Positions 1 through 8,201 of a stretch of DNA of 64,000 bases are shown here, piece by piece. The notes under the pieces were generated by a model, which was not told the DNA's origin, did not search any database, and saw only the letters and a list, made by a program, of their open reading frames with translations. The first letter of the stretch is position 1. Every line of letters begins with the position of its first letter. A program made the position numbers and the translations under genes. The DNA is from Ancrocorticia populi (lineage in GTDB: Bacteria; Actinomycetota; Actinomycetes; Actinomycetales; Actinomycetaceae), in NCBI RefSeq assembly GCF_003123745.1, contig NZ_QETB01000001.1, forward strand, positions 620,001 through 684,000, in the 5' to 3' direction.

Positions 1-265
1 CCAGTGCCACGATCACGTCCGGGTTCGCTTCGCGCGCGGCAGCGGTAGCGGCGCGGACGCCCTCAACCGAGGGTTCACCCGTGGTCCGCCAGATCTCTAG
101 ACCGGGCAGCTCCTTGAGCGTTGCGAGGGGCGATTCGTCGGCGTCCGTGTGATTGCCGGTGATGACGAAGGCGCGATCACCAAAGGCTTTTACCTCCTCA
201 AGCAATTGCTCGGATGTTCCATCGCCGAACGCGATGCGGCCGGCCGTGGCGAAATTGAAGGACAT
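1..265 (-). CDS. Iron-containing alcohol dehydrogenase, N-terminal part (runs off the window)
   Basis: The start codon is at 265 (reverse strand), preceded by an AAAGGAG ribosome binding site; the rest lies beyond base 1. The 88 visible residues open with FNFATAGRIAFGDGT and continue with a Rossmann-like FVITG strand and an ATAAAREANPDVIVAL segment. This matches the N-terminal NAD-binding half of group III iron-dependent alcohol dehydrogenases and maleylacetate reductase-like proteins. The metal-binding histidines are outside the window, so substrate and metal use cannot be judged. It starts 12 bases after the stop of the upstream dehydrogenase and is probably co-transcribed with it. Confidence 0.75.
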   Translation of the reverse strand, partial: MSFNFATAGRIAFGDGTSEQLLEEVKAFGDRAFVITGNHTDADESPLATLKELPGLEIWRTTGEPSVEGVRAATAAAREANPDVIVAL

Positions 266-277
266 GATGCTCCTTTG

Positions 278-1141
278 CTAGTTAGCTTGGCGCTCGGCTT
301 CTTCTTGGAGAATCGCAGAGAAATCGTGGTCTCCAAGGCCAGCGCGTTGAGCCCTTAGCAGCGATTCGAGGGCGGCGGCGGTGGCTGGCAGAGGATCGTT
401 CGCCGTGTGGATCATCAGACGGGCATCCTTAGCGATCGCGTCCGCGGAGAACTGAGCCTCCGAGGTATCGCGTCCCAGTGTGAAGTCCCGCTTGAAATCG
501 GCCATCCAGCCTAGGCTTGTGCCCTTGAGCAGATCTAGCACGCGCTCCGCGCTGAACCCTTCGGATCCGCCCAGCCGGATTGCCTCGGCAACGCCCTGCG
601 CCGTGGTGGCAAGGGCGAGGTTGGCCAGCAACTTGGCTGTTGCAGCCTCTGGGGCTGAATCGAGGAGCTTGAGCCTATCGGGATCGGCGTAAGCGGTCAC
701 AACTTCGCCAACCGTCTCGCGCGCGGCGGCGTCGGTTCCTCCCACATACACACCGAGTTTGCCGGCCTTGGCCGGGGCCAGAGTGCCCACAACAGGCGTG
801 TGCACGTACTTGACTTCACGGCTGCCGGCGTAGGCGGCCAACTCCCGGGCGTCTTCCGGGGAGACGGTGGTGACGTCCGCCCAGATCGTACCTTCGGATA
901 GAAGATCAGTGTTGGTAACAACTTCGCGCACAGTGTCCGGGCCGAAAAGGCACGTGACAACTACGTCTGCACCCTCGATCGCCTCTTCTGGAGAGCCTGC
1001 GCTCGCGGCTCCCGCGTCAACCAGGCGCTTGGTCTTGCCCGGCGTTCGGTTCCAAACGGTCAGATCGTGCCCGCCGTGTTCGATCAGTCGGAGCGCAAGC
1101 TCCGTTCCCATTCGGCCAGTTCCTAAGAAAGCAATACGCAT
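278..1141 (-). CDS. NAD(P)-dependent beta-hydroxyacid dehydrogenase family protein
   Basis: This 287-residue protein has the length and layout of the 6-phosphogluconate/3-hydroxyisobutyrate dehydrogenase-like family. The N-terminal Rossmann motif IAFLGTGRMG binds the dinucleotide. The substrate-loop region reads TPVVGTLAPAKAGKLG where family members usually have DAPVSGG, so the substrate probably differs from hydroxyisobutyrate. The catalytic-lysine region AATAKLLANLAL (about residues 165-176) fits the family K-x-x-N pattern. It precedes the iron alcohol dehydrogenase by 12 bases, suggesting a small redox operon. The exact reaction cannot be named from sequence. Confidence 0.85.
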   Translation of the reverse strand: MRIAFLGTGRMGTELALRLIEHGGHDLTVWNRTPGKTKRLVDAGAASAGSPEEAIEGADVVVTCLFGPDTVREVVTNTDLLSEGTIWADVTTVSPEDARELAAYAGSREVKYVHTPVVGTLAPAKAGKLGVYVGGTDAAARETVGEVVTAYADPDRLKLLDSAPEAATAKLLANLALATTAQGVAEAIRLGGSEGFSAERVLDLLKGTSLGWMADFKRDFTLGRDTSEAQFSADAIAKDARLMIHTANDPLPATAAALESLLRAQRAGLGDHDFSAILQEEAERQAN

Positions 1142-1181
1142 ATCTCCAGCCTAGTCTTTCCGCTGGTGATGTGTGTCGGAT

Positions 1182-1721
1182 CTAGCGCCAATTCAGCGGC
1201 GTGACGGTGCCATGCTCCCAATCGCGGCGAAGGATTGCATAGGCCACCGAGGCGACGGGATCCCCACCCTCCACGGGCCAAGCTTCGCGATAGTAGGCCT
1301 CTTGAACCCAACGGGCGCTCTCAAACACGCGCCGCATGGGCACATTGTCCTCGCGGGTCTGGCCCTCAAGGCGCGAAATCTCCGGCATAGTAGAGAATGC
1401 GAAATCGGCGATCGCCTTCAAGCATTCGACGCCCAGCCCTTGCCCGCGCACTGCCTCGGATAGTCGCACGTCGAACAGTGGGGCGTCCTCGTTCAAATCC
1501 TCAAAAATTACGAGGCCAAGCCGGCCCTTCCACTTCTTTTCCAGCCAATAGGTGGCGTGATCATCATCCGTGTAGGCGCCCTCGGTGATGCGCTTTTCCA
1601 CGAAATCAGCGCTGGGGCGTGACAGGACATGGAAAGGGAAGTAATTGGAGGTCATGAAATCGACGAACGCCTCGCGATCGGCTGGATCCTCCGGTTGAAA
1701 TGGAACAAGCGTGACAGACAT
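1182..1721 (-). CDS. GNAT family N-acetyltransferase
   Basis: A 179-residue protein beginning MSVTLVPFQPEDP. The acetyl-CoA pyrophosphate-binding motif A is visible as RGQGLGVECLKAI and is preceded by a beta strand, LFDVRLSE. A longer open frame extends upstream to 2012, but the extra 97 residues are arginine/serine-rich and overlap the coding sequence of the neighbouring amidotransferase, so the start at 1721 is chosen. It is transcribed in the same direction as the genes on both sides. The substrate is unknown; related proteins acetylate small amines, protein N-termini or ribosomal proteins. Confidence 0.8.
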   Translation of the reverse strand: MSVTLVPFQPEDPADREAFVDFMTSNYFPFHVLSRPSADFVEKRITEGAYTDDDHATYWLEKKWKGRLGLVIFEDLNEDAPLFDVRLSEAVRGQGLGVECLKAIADFAFSTMPEISRLEGQTREDNVPMRRVFESARWVQEAYYREAWPVEGGDPVASVAYAILRRDWEHGTVTPLNWR

Positions 1722-1737
1722 GGCGTGATTATACGCT

Positions 1738-2445
1738 CTAGATCTCTGGGGCCTGGACGCCCAGTTGCCTCGCGAACGCGTACGCAATGCGCTGGCCGTT
1801 ATAGGCCACCCTGCCGTCCACGGCCTGAAGTGCACTGAGCAGTGGCTCTTGCTCGCCGCCATTGGCAACATGCCAGCGCGCAACCTGGGCCGGGCTAGCC
1901 TCCGGGTGGAACTGGATGGCCAAGCTGGAACCGATGCGGAACGCCTGATAGTTGTACGCGGTGGAACTAGCCAATAGGTAGGCATCGGCGGGAAGGCGTT
2001 CAACCGCATCACCGTGGGAAAGAAAGCCCATGAGGACGTTGCCTTTGGAAACGCTGGAGATCACGGGATCTGTCAGGGCCGCCTGAGTGAGGGTCAGCTC
2101 TACCGCGCCCTCTTCGAGGCCGGTTGGTCCGGGAACGGCAACGTGCCCGCCAAAGGCCTGCGCCAGAATCTGATGCCCGAGCCCAAAAGCGAGCATCGGG
2201 ATGCTCCGAGCCGTTGCCTCCTTGAGGAGCCAACCTACGGGCTCGATCCACGGATGGTCGATGCCATCGTGGGCACTCATGAAGCCGCCGAGGAGGATCA
2301 CGCCATCTCCGAGCTGGTCAATGGTGGGCACTGGATCCTCCCACAAGAGCACAGTGTCCATAGTGATGCCGCACTCGGACAGCCAGTCGCCAAATCGATC
2401 AATCGTATGGGCGGGGTCCGGTTGCAGAATGGTTACTGTGGCCAT
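1738..2445 (-). CDS. Class I glutamine amidotransferase-like protein lacking the nucleophilic cysteine
   Basis: The 235-residue protein has the class I glutamine amidotransferase fold signature: an early GVILLGGFMSAHD segment, the nucleophile-elbow region MLAFGLGHQILAQAFGG, and the His-Glu pair in QFHPEAS. In active enzymes the elbow reads G-x-C-x-G-H-Q. Here the cysteine position is glycine (codon GGG at 2182-2184 on the reverse strand), so ordinary glutaminase chemistry is unlikely. The start at 2445 (MATVTILQPDP) is preferred to a TTG at 2487. The gene follows GNAT and ABC-F genes on the same strand. It may be a binding or regulatory paralogue. Confidence 0.8.
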   Translation of the reverse strand: MATVTILQPDPAHTIDRFGDWLSECGITMDTVLLWEDPVPTIDQLGDGVILLGGFMSAHDGIDHPWIEPVGWLLKEATARSIPMLAFGLGHQILAQAFGGHVAVPGPTGLEEGAVELTLTQAALTDPVISSVSKGNVLMGFLSHGDAVERLPADAYLLASSTAYNYQAFRIGSSLAIQFHPEASPAQVARWHVANGGEQEPLLSALQAVDGRVAYNGQRIAYAFARQLGVQAPEI

Positions 2446-2615
2446 ACTGGGATTCTTGCAGCATCGGCCGCGAATTACCTTACTCAAGGGCGTGAGAATC
2501 CTTACTTTGCGGCATTATCACGGGGTTTAGTGGGGAGTAGTGGCGCAAGCGTAAGGCTCTTCACTGACCATGGTCCCATTTGAGCTGCTCGTCATTCCGA
2601 TGGTTTGTTCCGAAT

Positions 2616-4277
2616 TCATGCCGATCCCTCGATGTCTAGGTGAGCATGTATAAGGCTGTCATTGAGATCGCGCTCTTCTTGGGACATCGTCCAATGCTGA
2701 GTGAGCTCAACGCTCTCAAGGAGTTGGCGATCATGGGTTACGAGGATGAGAGTTCCGGTGTAACTGGTAAGTGCCTGCTCCAGTTGCTCGATGGCTTCCA
2801 CATCGAGGTGATTGGTGGGCTCGTCAAGTACCAGCACGTTGGTTGGCCGCGCCTGCATGATCGCTAGGGCCGCTCGGGTGCGTTCACCCATCGAGAGGGA
2901 ATCGCAGGGCCGCCCGATATGTTCGGTACCCAGCTGGAACTTGGCGAGGAGCGTGCGAGCCTCGGCGGCATCTTCAGACAGCTCCCGCACCACGAGGTCA
3001 ATGAGTGGTTCACCGCCGGAAATGACACTGCGTCCCTGATCGATTACACCAACGTGTACACGCGTTCCCATGCTCCGCCGCCCTGCGTCAAGCGGCAGCC
3101 ACCCAAGCAGAGCCCCGAGCAACGTGGATTTTCCGGAGCCATTCGGCCCACTCAGAGCAATGCGATCGCCTGCATCCACTGCCAAGCTCACCGGCCCCAG
3201 CACGAAATCGCCGCGCCGCACCACGGCCTCGCTGAGCGTTGCTACGACGGACGCAGAAGGCCCCGCCTCCTCAATTGAATACTGAAGCTGCCACTCCTTG
3301 CGAGGAGCCTCTACCACCTCAAGCCTCTCGGCGGCAGCCCGTGCCCGCGCACCCTTCCCGGCCTGCTTTTCGGCCCGCTGGGTGTAGGCGAACTGCAATG
3401 CCCGGCTAGGTTCCTTGCGGATCTTGTCAGATCTCAGCGCCTTGCCTGACCATTCCTTCCGTGCGGCTGCCTCTGCCTCAAGCGCGCCCTTCTTCTCCTG
3501 ATACTCCTCGTAGGCTTCCCATTCGTGGGAGCGCGCCAGGGCCTTTGCCTCCACATAGTCGCTCCACCCGCCGGCGTACCGCGTGACCTTCTGCTGAACG
3601 ATGTCCAGCTCCAAAATCTCGGTTGCCACCTCGTCCAGCAATGCCCGATCGTGTGAAGCGATCAGCACCGGCGAATCCTGACTTTGAATAAACTCGCTCA
3701 TGAAGGTAAGCCCGGCGGCATCGAGATTGTTGGTGGGCTCGTCCAACAGCAATACATCGAAGTGCGAACACAGAATGGAGGCCAAGCACGCCCGAGCGGC
3801 CTGCCCACCCGAAAGCGAGCCAAGCGGGCGATCCAAGTCCACATCAAGCCCGAGCCGTGCACACACCGCCGGTAGCTTGCTATCCAATTCGCCGCCTCCG
3901 AGGCTGAGCCACTGGTCGAGGGCGAGGGTGTAGGAGGCGCCGTCGTCGTCAGAGAAAGATTCGGCGGCGCGTTCCATCGCCAACTCGGCCGGCCCAATAC
4001 CGGTGCGGCGGCGAACAAACTCGCGCAAGGTTTCGGCCGTACGGGGTGCTTCTTGGGGGAGGAAACCGACCGTTGCCGTTGGAGGGGAGAACGCGATCGA
4101 ACCGGATTCCGGCGGAATTTGCCCAGCGATCGCGCGCAAAAGTGTGGACTTGCCGGCGCCGTTGCGGCCCACAATACCGAGCGTGGTGCCCGGGCCGATC
4201 GTCTGGGTGAGACCGTGGAACAAGTGGTGTGCGCCGAACGAGACGGCAAGATGTGAAAGTGTCAATGTGGCGGGCAT
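2616..4277 (-). CDS. ABC-F family ATPase (possible ribosome protection / translation factor)
   Basis: A 553-residue soluble protein with two ABC ATPase domains and no membrane segments, the hallmark of the ABC-F family that acts on the ribosomal E site. Domain 1 has Walker A GRNGAGKST (near residue 37), signature LSGGQ and Walker B LLLDEPTNNLD. Domain 2 has GPNGSGKST, signature LSMGE and LVLDEPTNHLD. Between them lies a charged Arg/Lys/Glu-rich linker (about residues 240-330) that in the family contacts the ribosome. Whether it gives antibiotic resistance or regulates translation cannot be settled. A short leader frame and hairpin precede it, as in several regulated ABC-F genes. Confidence 0.9.
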   Translation of the reverse strand: MPATLTLSHLAVSFGAHHLFHGLTQTIGPGTTLGIVGRNGAGKSTLLRAIAGQIPPESGSIAFSPPTATVGFLPQEAPRTAETLREFVRRRTGIGPAELAMERAAESFSDDDGASYTLALDQWLSLGGGELDSKLPAVCARLGLDVDLDRPLGSLSGGQAARACLASILCSHFDVLLLDEPTNNLDAAGLTFMSEFIQSQDSPVLIASHDRALLDEVATEILELDIVQQKVTRYAGGWSDYVEAKALARSHEWEAYEEYQEKKGALEAEAAARKEWSGKALRSDKIRKEPSRALQFAYTQRAEKQAGKGARARAAAERLEVVEAPRKEWQLQYSIEEAGPSASVVATLSEAVVRRGDFVLGPVSLAVDAGDRIALSGPNGSGKSTLLGALLGWLPLDAGRRSMGTRVHVGVIDQGRSVISGGEPLIDLVVRELSEDAAEARTLLAKFQLGTEHIGRPCDSLSMGERTRAALAIMQARPTNVLVLDEPTNHLDVEAIEQLEQALTSYTGTLILVTHDRQLLESVELTQHWTMSQEERDLNDSLIHAHLDIEGSA

Positions 4278-4301
4278 GGGGACTCCTCGCGTCGATTCGG
4301 T

Positions 4302-4377
4302 GCGCGGGCGGCTCAGCGATGAGCGTGCTTGCCCGCGCTCGGACTAATCAACGGAAATTCCACATGCAGGAGAGCAT
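4302..4377 (-). promoter_or_regulatory. Possible attenuator leader of the ABC-F gene
   Basis: On the reverse strand, a 9-codon open frame (MLSCMWNFR, stop at 4348) lies upstream of the ABC-F gene. It is followed by a hairpin whose arms, GCGCGGGC at 4302-4309 and GCCCGCGC at 4331-4338, pair perfectly. The hairpin ends about 25 bases before the ABC-F start. Ribosome-stalling leaders followed by hairpins are known to control some ABC-F resistance genes. No clear ribosome binding site precedes the small frame, so this is tentative. Confidence 0.3.
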
Positions 4378-4471
4378 AGCGCTTTAGGCCGGGCGCGGCA
4401 ACGAATGTTGCCCCGAACCGGCATCCCGGGTTGAATGGAAGGTGCTGATGGGCAGATCGGGAGGGGCATTC

Positions 4472-5512
4472 ATGCGGCTATCACTTGTACTGGGTTCGGG
4501 CGGCGCTCGCGGATACGCGCATATTGGCGTGATCGAGGAGCTTAAGGCACGTGGTCACGAGATCGTGGCGATTTCCGGTTGCTCGATCGGGGCGCTGGTT
4601 GGCGGGCTTGAGGCCGCCGGCGGCTTGGACGATTTCACCGATTGGGCGAAGAAACTCACCCAGCTTCAAGTGTTGAGAATGCTCGATTTCACGCTAGGAG
4701 AGGCGGGCTTCGTCAAAGCAGACCGCGTGATCGAGGAAGTCAACGGCTTCTGCCGCGGCGCCCGCATCGAGGACTTGGCCATCCCCTTCACCGCCGTGGC
4801 CAGCGACATCACCGCCCGCCGCGAAGTGTGGTTCCAAGAAGGGCTGCTCGCCAATGCCATCCGCGCCTCGATCGCAATCCCCGGGGTCATTACTCCGGTT
4901 CGCATGCAGGGCCATCTTTTGGTCGACGGCGGAGTGTGCAACCCCGTACCCATGGAACCTACGCTTTCCGTCCCGTCCGATGCGACAGTCGCGGTCTCCT
5001 TAGCCGGTGGCACACCCGTGGTTGAGCCGCGCTGGGCGCTTGCGAATTCAGACGAGGTGCAGACGGAAGGAACTATCGCGTCTTGGGTATCGCGCGGGTT
5101 CGAGGAACTGATGCAGTCAGAAACGGTGCGGTCCTTGCAGGCGCGGATCGCTCGCGGCCAAGGGCATGGGCACGGCGCGCACACAGCTCCCGCGGATGGG
5201 GCTAGCCCTGTAGACGGGACAGCTGGTAGCGATGTTTCCTCGCCGGCCGCGCCAACTATTACAGATCTACCCGGCAGCGCGGACCTGATCCAGCGCGGTA
5301 GGTCAGATATCTCCACGACCGAGTTGGCGCAGCAGGCCATCGGCACTATGCAAGCCATGATTGAGCGCTACCGCGCTGCCGCCAACCCTGCTCAGGTAAG
5401 AATCACTATTCCCTACACCTCGGGTGGCACATTGGATTTCCACCGAGCCAACGAACTCATAGAACTCGGCCGTGAAATGGCTGGCGAGGCCTTCGATCGG
5501 GCCGGGATCTAG
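4472..5512 (+). CDS. Patatin-like phospholipase family protein (RssA-like)
   Basis: A 346-residue protein. The oxyanion-hole glycine motif GSGGARG is at residues 8-14, the nucleophile elbow GCSIG puts the catalytic serine at residue 38, and the dyad aspartate lies in VDGG at about residue 152. All patatin catalytic elements are therefore present. The domain fills the first 200 residues. The C-terminal third holds a low-complexity stretch (around residues 225-265) and a helical tail. The ATG at 4472 is chosen because GGGAGGGG sits just upstream; an in-frame start at 4442 exists. The likely role is lipid acyl hydrolysis in the cytoplasm or at the membrane. It converges on the acyl-CoA synthetase gene with only 2 bases between the stops. 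Confidence 0.87.
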   Translation: MRLSLVLGSGGARGYAHIGVIEELKARGHEIVAISGCSIGALVGGLEAAGGLDDFTDWAKKLTQLQVLRMLDFTLGEAGFVKADRVIEEVNGFCRGARIEDLAIPFTAVASDITARREVWFQEGLLANAIRASIAIPGVITPVRMQGHLLVDGGVCNPVPMEPTLSVPSDATVAVSLAGGTPVVEPRWALANSDEVQTEGTIASWVSRGFEELMQSETVRSLQARIARGQGHGHGAHTAPADGASPVDGTAGSDVSSPAAPTITDLPGSADLIQRGRSDISTTELAQQAIGTMQAMIERYRAAANPAQVRITIPYTSGGTLDFHRANELIELGREMAGEAFDRAGI

Positions 5513-5514
5513 CG

Positions 5515-7383
5515 TTACTTGTGAGCGGTTTGCTCGTCTTGATAGATCCTCTCAATGAGGTATTCGAAGTGCTCGATTGCCTGGGACCGCCTAACTTTCA
5601 GGGTCGGAGTAGCAGTGCCGTCATCAACCGTCATTTCGGCCGGTAGGATCTCGAAGCGCTTGATGGTCTCCCAGTGATCGAGCGTCTTGTTGGCTGCCTC
5701 GATGTCACGCTCCACGATCGTGTGGATCTGCGGCAGTTTGATGGCCGTGGAGTAATCGATATCGGCCAAATCATTGTCGGTGCACCATTGGGACACCCAC
5801 TCGGGATCTAGCGAGACAAGCGCGGCGCAGAACTTGTGTCCCTCGCCCACAACAACGGCTTGCGAGATCGCATGTGAAGACGCGGTGATTGCCGATTCCA
5901 CCTCTGAAGGGGAGACGAACTTGCCGTTTGATGTCTTGATGACGTCCTTCATGCGGTCGGTGATATAGAGGAAGCGATCCTTATCAAGGTGGCCGATATC
6001 CCCGGTGTGGAACCAGCCATTCTGGATCTCTTTTGCGGTGAGCTCTGGATCGTTGTGATAGCCGCGCATGACGCATGGGCCCTTGATGAGGATTTCGCCG
6101 GTGTCTGGGTCTATCCGTGTTGTAGATCCGGGAATCACCTTGCCGACGGAACCGAACTGCGGCTCCTTCGGCCGGTTGAAATAGGTGACCGCGCCGGTCT
6201 CGGTTACTCCGTAGCCTTCGAGTAGCGGGACACCAATGTTGAAGAACCACCTCTGGAGTTCGGGGTTGAGCTTGGCCGAACCGGAGATGACGAATTGGAG
6301 GCGGCCGCCAAGCTGCGCCCGAATGGTGCTGAACACGAGCCGTTCGGCAATTGCGTATTGAGTGGCGAGCCCGCGTGGCATCTTGAGGCCTGCTGACCTA
6401 TAAGGGAAGGATTTCTCCCCAACCTGCATGGCCCACGAAATGATCTTGCCCTTGGGTGAATCCGCAGGTGCCGCCGAAAGAGCAGCCGCCCGGACCTTCT
6501 CGAAGATGCGCGGAACACCGCACATGAAGTCTGGTTTCAGCGCACCGAGGTTTGGCACGATTTGATCGATTCGCCCGTCAACTGCGGTGATGGCGCCCAC
6601 GTACATGTCAATCAGGAGAATGCACTTGCCGAAGCCGTGAGCGAGCGGCAGCCAGAGGAAGTGAATCTGCCGGTCCTGGATAGCATCGTTCGCGCCCCAT
6701 CCGACGCCCTCATAGATCCAGTTGCCGTGTGTTAGCTCGACGCCCTTCGGCCGGCCTGTTGTTCCCGACGTATAAATAATGGTGGCGAGGGTATCCTGAT
6801 CGGTCTGGTCTTGGGCCTGCGCGACGCACCGAGGGAAATCATTGAGGCACTCGGCGCCGAGCCTGCTCAACTCCTCCCATGTTAGAACGCGTGGATCGTC
6901 TATGGTGACCTCGCCCTCCATCACCACAATATGCTTGAGAGCCTCGGCGGGCCCTCCAGTGTTGAGCACCTTCTCCAGCAGCTTCTGATCCTGTACGAAT
7001 AACCACGAGCACCCGGCATCCTCGAGGATCAGGCCGATATCGCTCTGGCGGGTATTGGGGTAGAGCGTGCACGTGACTCCGCCGATCGTTCCGAGTGCAA
7101 GATCTGCCATGATCCATCGGATCGAGGTTCCGGCGCAGATACCCGCTACGTCGCCCAGTTGGAAGTCTAGGCTGATAAGCCCGGCCGAGATTTCGTGAGT
7201 CCAGTCCCGGAATTCACCCCACGAGGCTTCCTTCCAGTTCCCTGAATGGTCGGGAAACATCCAGCCCACTTGGCTGGGGAATCGATCGGCGCGGTCATCT
7301 AGCGCCGCTCCGATATTGGGCCAGGCGTTATCGAACGCTCGCTGGATGTCGGGAGTGATACCTTCGGGCAAATATGCAACCAT
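5515..7383 (-). CDS. Long-chain fatty acid-CoA ligase (AMP-forming)
   Basis: A 622-residue adenylate-forming enzyme. The AMP-binding signature is IIYTSGTTGRPKGVELTH, and the later motifs GYGVTET, GWFHTGDIG and ITDRMKDVIKTSNGK (A8 hinge and A10 region) are all present, so it should be active. Length and the long C-terminal part match bacterial FadD15/Acsl-like enzymes that activate long-chain fatty acids for membrane lipid or beta-oxidation metabolism. The start at 7383 diverges from the GNAT gene across about 90 bases, which must hold both promoters. Chain-length preference is not readable from sequence. Confidence 0.9.
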   Translation of the reverse strand: MVAYLPEGITPDIQRAFDNAWPNIGAALDDRADRFPSQVGWMFPDHSGNWKEASWGEFRDWTHEISAGLISLDFQLGDVAGICAGTSIRWIMADLALGTIGGVTCTLYPNTRQSDIGLILEDAGCSWLFVQDQKLLEKVLNTGGPAEALKHIVVMEGEVTIDDPRVLTWEELSRLGAECLNDFPRCVAQAQDQTDQDTLATIIYTSGTTGRPKGVELTHGNWIYEGVGWGANDAIQDRQIHFLWLPLAHGFGKCILLIDMYVGAITAVDGRIDQIVPNLGALKPDFMCGVPRIFEKVRAAALSAAPADSPKGKIISWAMQVGEKSFPYRSAGLKMPRGLATQYAIAERLVFSTIRAQLGGRLQFVISGSAKLNPELQRWFFNIGVPLLEGYGVTETGAVTYFNRPKEPQFGSVGKVIPGSTTRIDPDTGEILIKGPCVMRGYHNDPELTAKEIQNGWFHTGDIGHLDKDRFLYITDRMKDVIKTSNGKFVSPSEVESAITASSHAISQAVVVGEGHKFCAALVSLDPEWVSQWCTDNDLADIDYSTAIKLPQIHTIVERDIEAANKTLDHWETIKRFEILPAEMTVDDGTATPTLKVRRSQAIEHFEYLIERIYQDEQTAHK

Positions 7384-7473
7384 GCTCCCAGCCTAGCCGC
7401 TATGTGCCTCGGGTTCGCGCCGAATCCATGGAGGTTAGCCGCATCACCCGCCGGTACAGGTAGCATCAACGGC

Positions 7474-8085
7474 ATGGAAATCTCTCGGGCCACACAGGCG
7501 GATATCCCTGCGATCGCTGAGCTCATGACGGCAAGCTTCGCGGATGACCCCGTCATGCATCAGTTTTTCTCTCACGCTGGCAAGCGCCACCAAGCGATGC
7601 TCCGCGTATTCACGCTGGAGTTAGAACGTTTCTATTTGCCACTGGGTGTGGTTGATGTGGTGCGCACTGAGAGGGGCGTGGTGGGTACGGCGTTATGGGC
7701 CAAACCCAACGTCTCCATGAAGAAGATTGATGAGGCGATCCTCACGGTACACTTGGCCCGCGCGCTTGGCCGTCACGTCTTCCAATACCTGCACCTTGAC
7801 CGATTCGATTCGCAGGCAGCCCCAAAGTTCCCTCACTGGTACCTCTACACTGTGGCGGTGGATCCGTCCGCGCAAGGGCAGGGGATTGGCGGAAAGCTCC
7901 TCGACCATGGGCTTGCCCGGGCGGGGGACACTCCAATCTATCTGGAGTCCACCACAGAGGGCTCGCAAAAGCTTTATGAGCGTAAGGGATTCCAACCTCT
8001 TGGGATTATTCCGTCGCCGATCAAGGCCCCGGAGGTGGGCATGTGGCGCCCTGGGAGGGTAGCAGGTCTGAGACAGGAGGAATAA
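7474..8085 (+). CDS. GNAT family N-acetyltransferase
   Basis: A 203-residue single-domain acetyltransferase starting MEISRATQADIPAIAEL. Motif A is seen as TVAVDPSAQGQGIGGKLL, and the C-terminal motif B region is YLESTTEGSQKLYERKGF, typical of this family. An upstream in-frame ATG (7402) would add 24 residues that do not look like the fold and overlap the divergent promoter region, so 7474 is preferred. The stop codon lies inside the first copy of a 23-bp tandem duplication. The substrate is not identifiable. Confidence 0.82.
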   Translation: MEISRATQADIPAIAELMTASFADDPVMHQFFSHAGKRHQAMLRVFTLELERFYLPLGVVDVVRTERGVVGTALWAKPNVSMKKIDEAILTVHLARALGRHVFQYLHLDRFDSQAAPKFPHWYLYTVAVDPSAQGQGIGGKLLDHGLARAGDTPIYLESTTEGSQKLYERKGFQPLGIIPSPIKAPEVGMWRPGRVAGLRQEE

Positions 8086-8122
8086 GGAGACCTTCAAGTG
8101 AGGAATAAGGAGACCTTCAAGT
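8077..8122 (+). repeat. Perfect 23-bp tandem duplication
   Basis: The 23-base unit at 8077-8099 (starting GAGGAATAAGGAGACC) is repeated exactly at 8100-8122 with no spacer. The first copy contains the TAA stop of the GNAT gene. Each copy holds a GGAG-type Shine-Dalgarno-like run. It looks like a recent slippage or replication duplication. Confidence 0.9.
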
Positions 8123-8201
8123 AACGGCTCGGTCAAGTTTTGCTGTGAGCCATATGGGTATGAAACCGCATCAGCAACTTATGCGTCTACAATGGAACAT
8201 T

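Noticed and set aside
2014-2583. 189-codon open frame on the + strand
   Set aside because: It lies opposite the amidotransferase-like gene, has no family motifs and is a high-GC antisense shadow.
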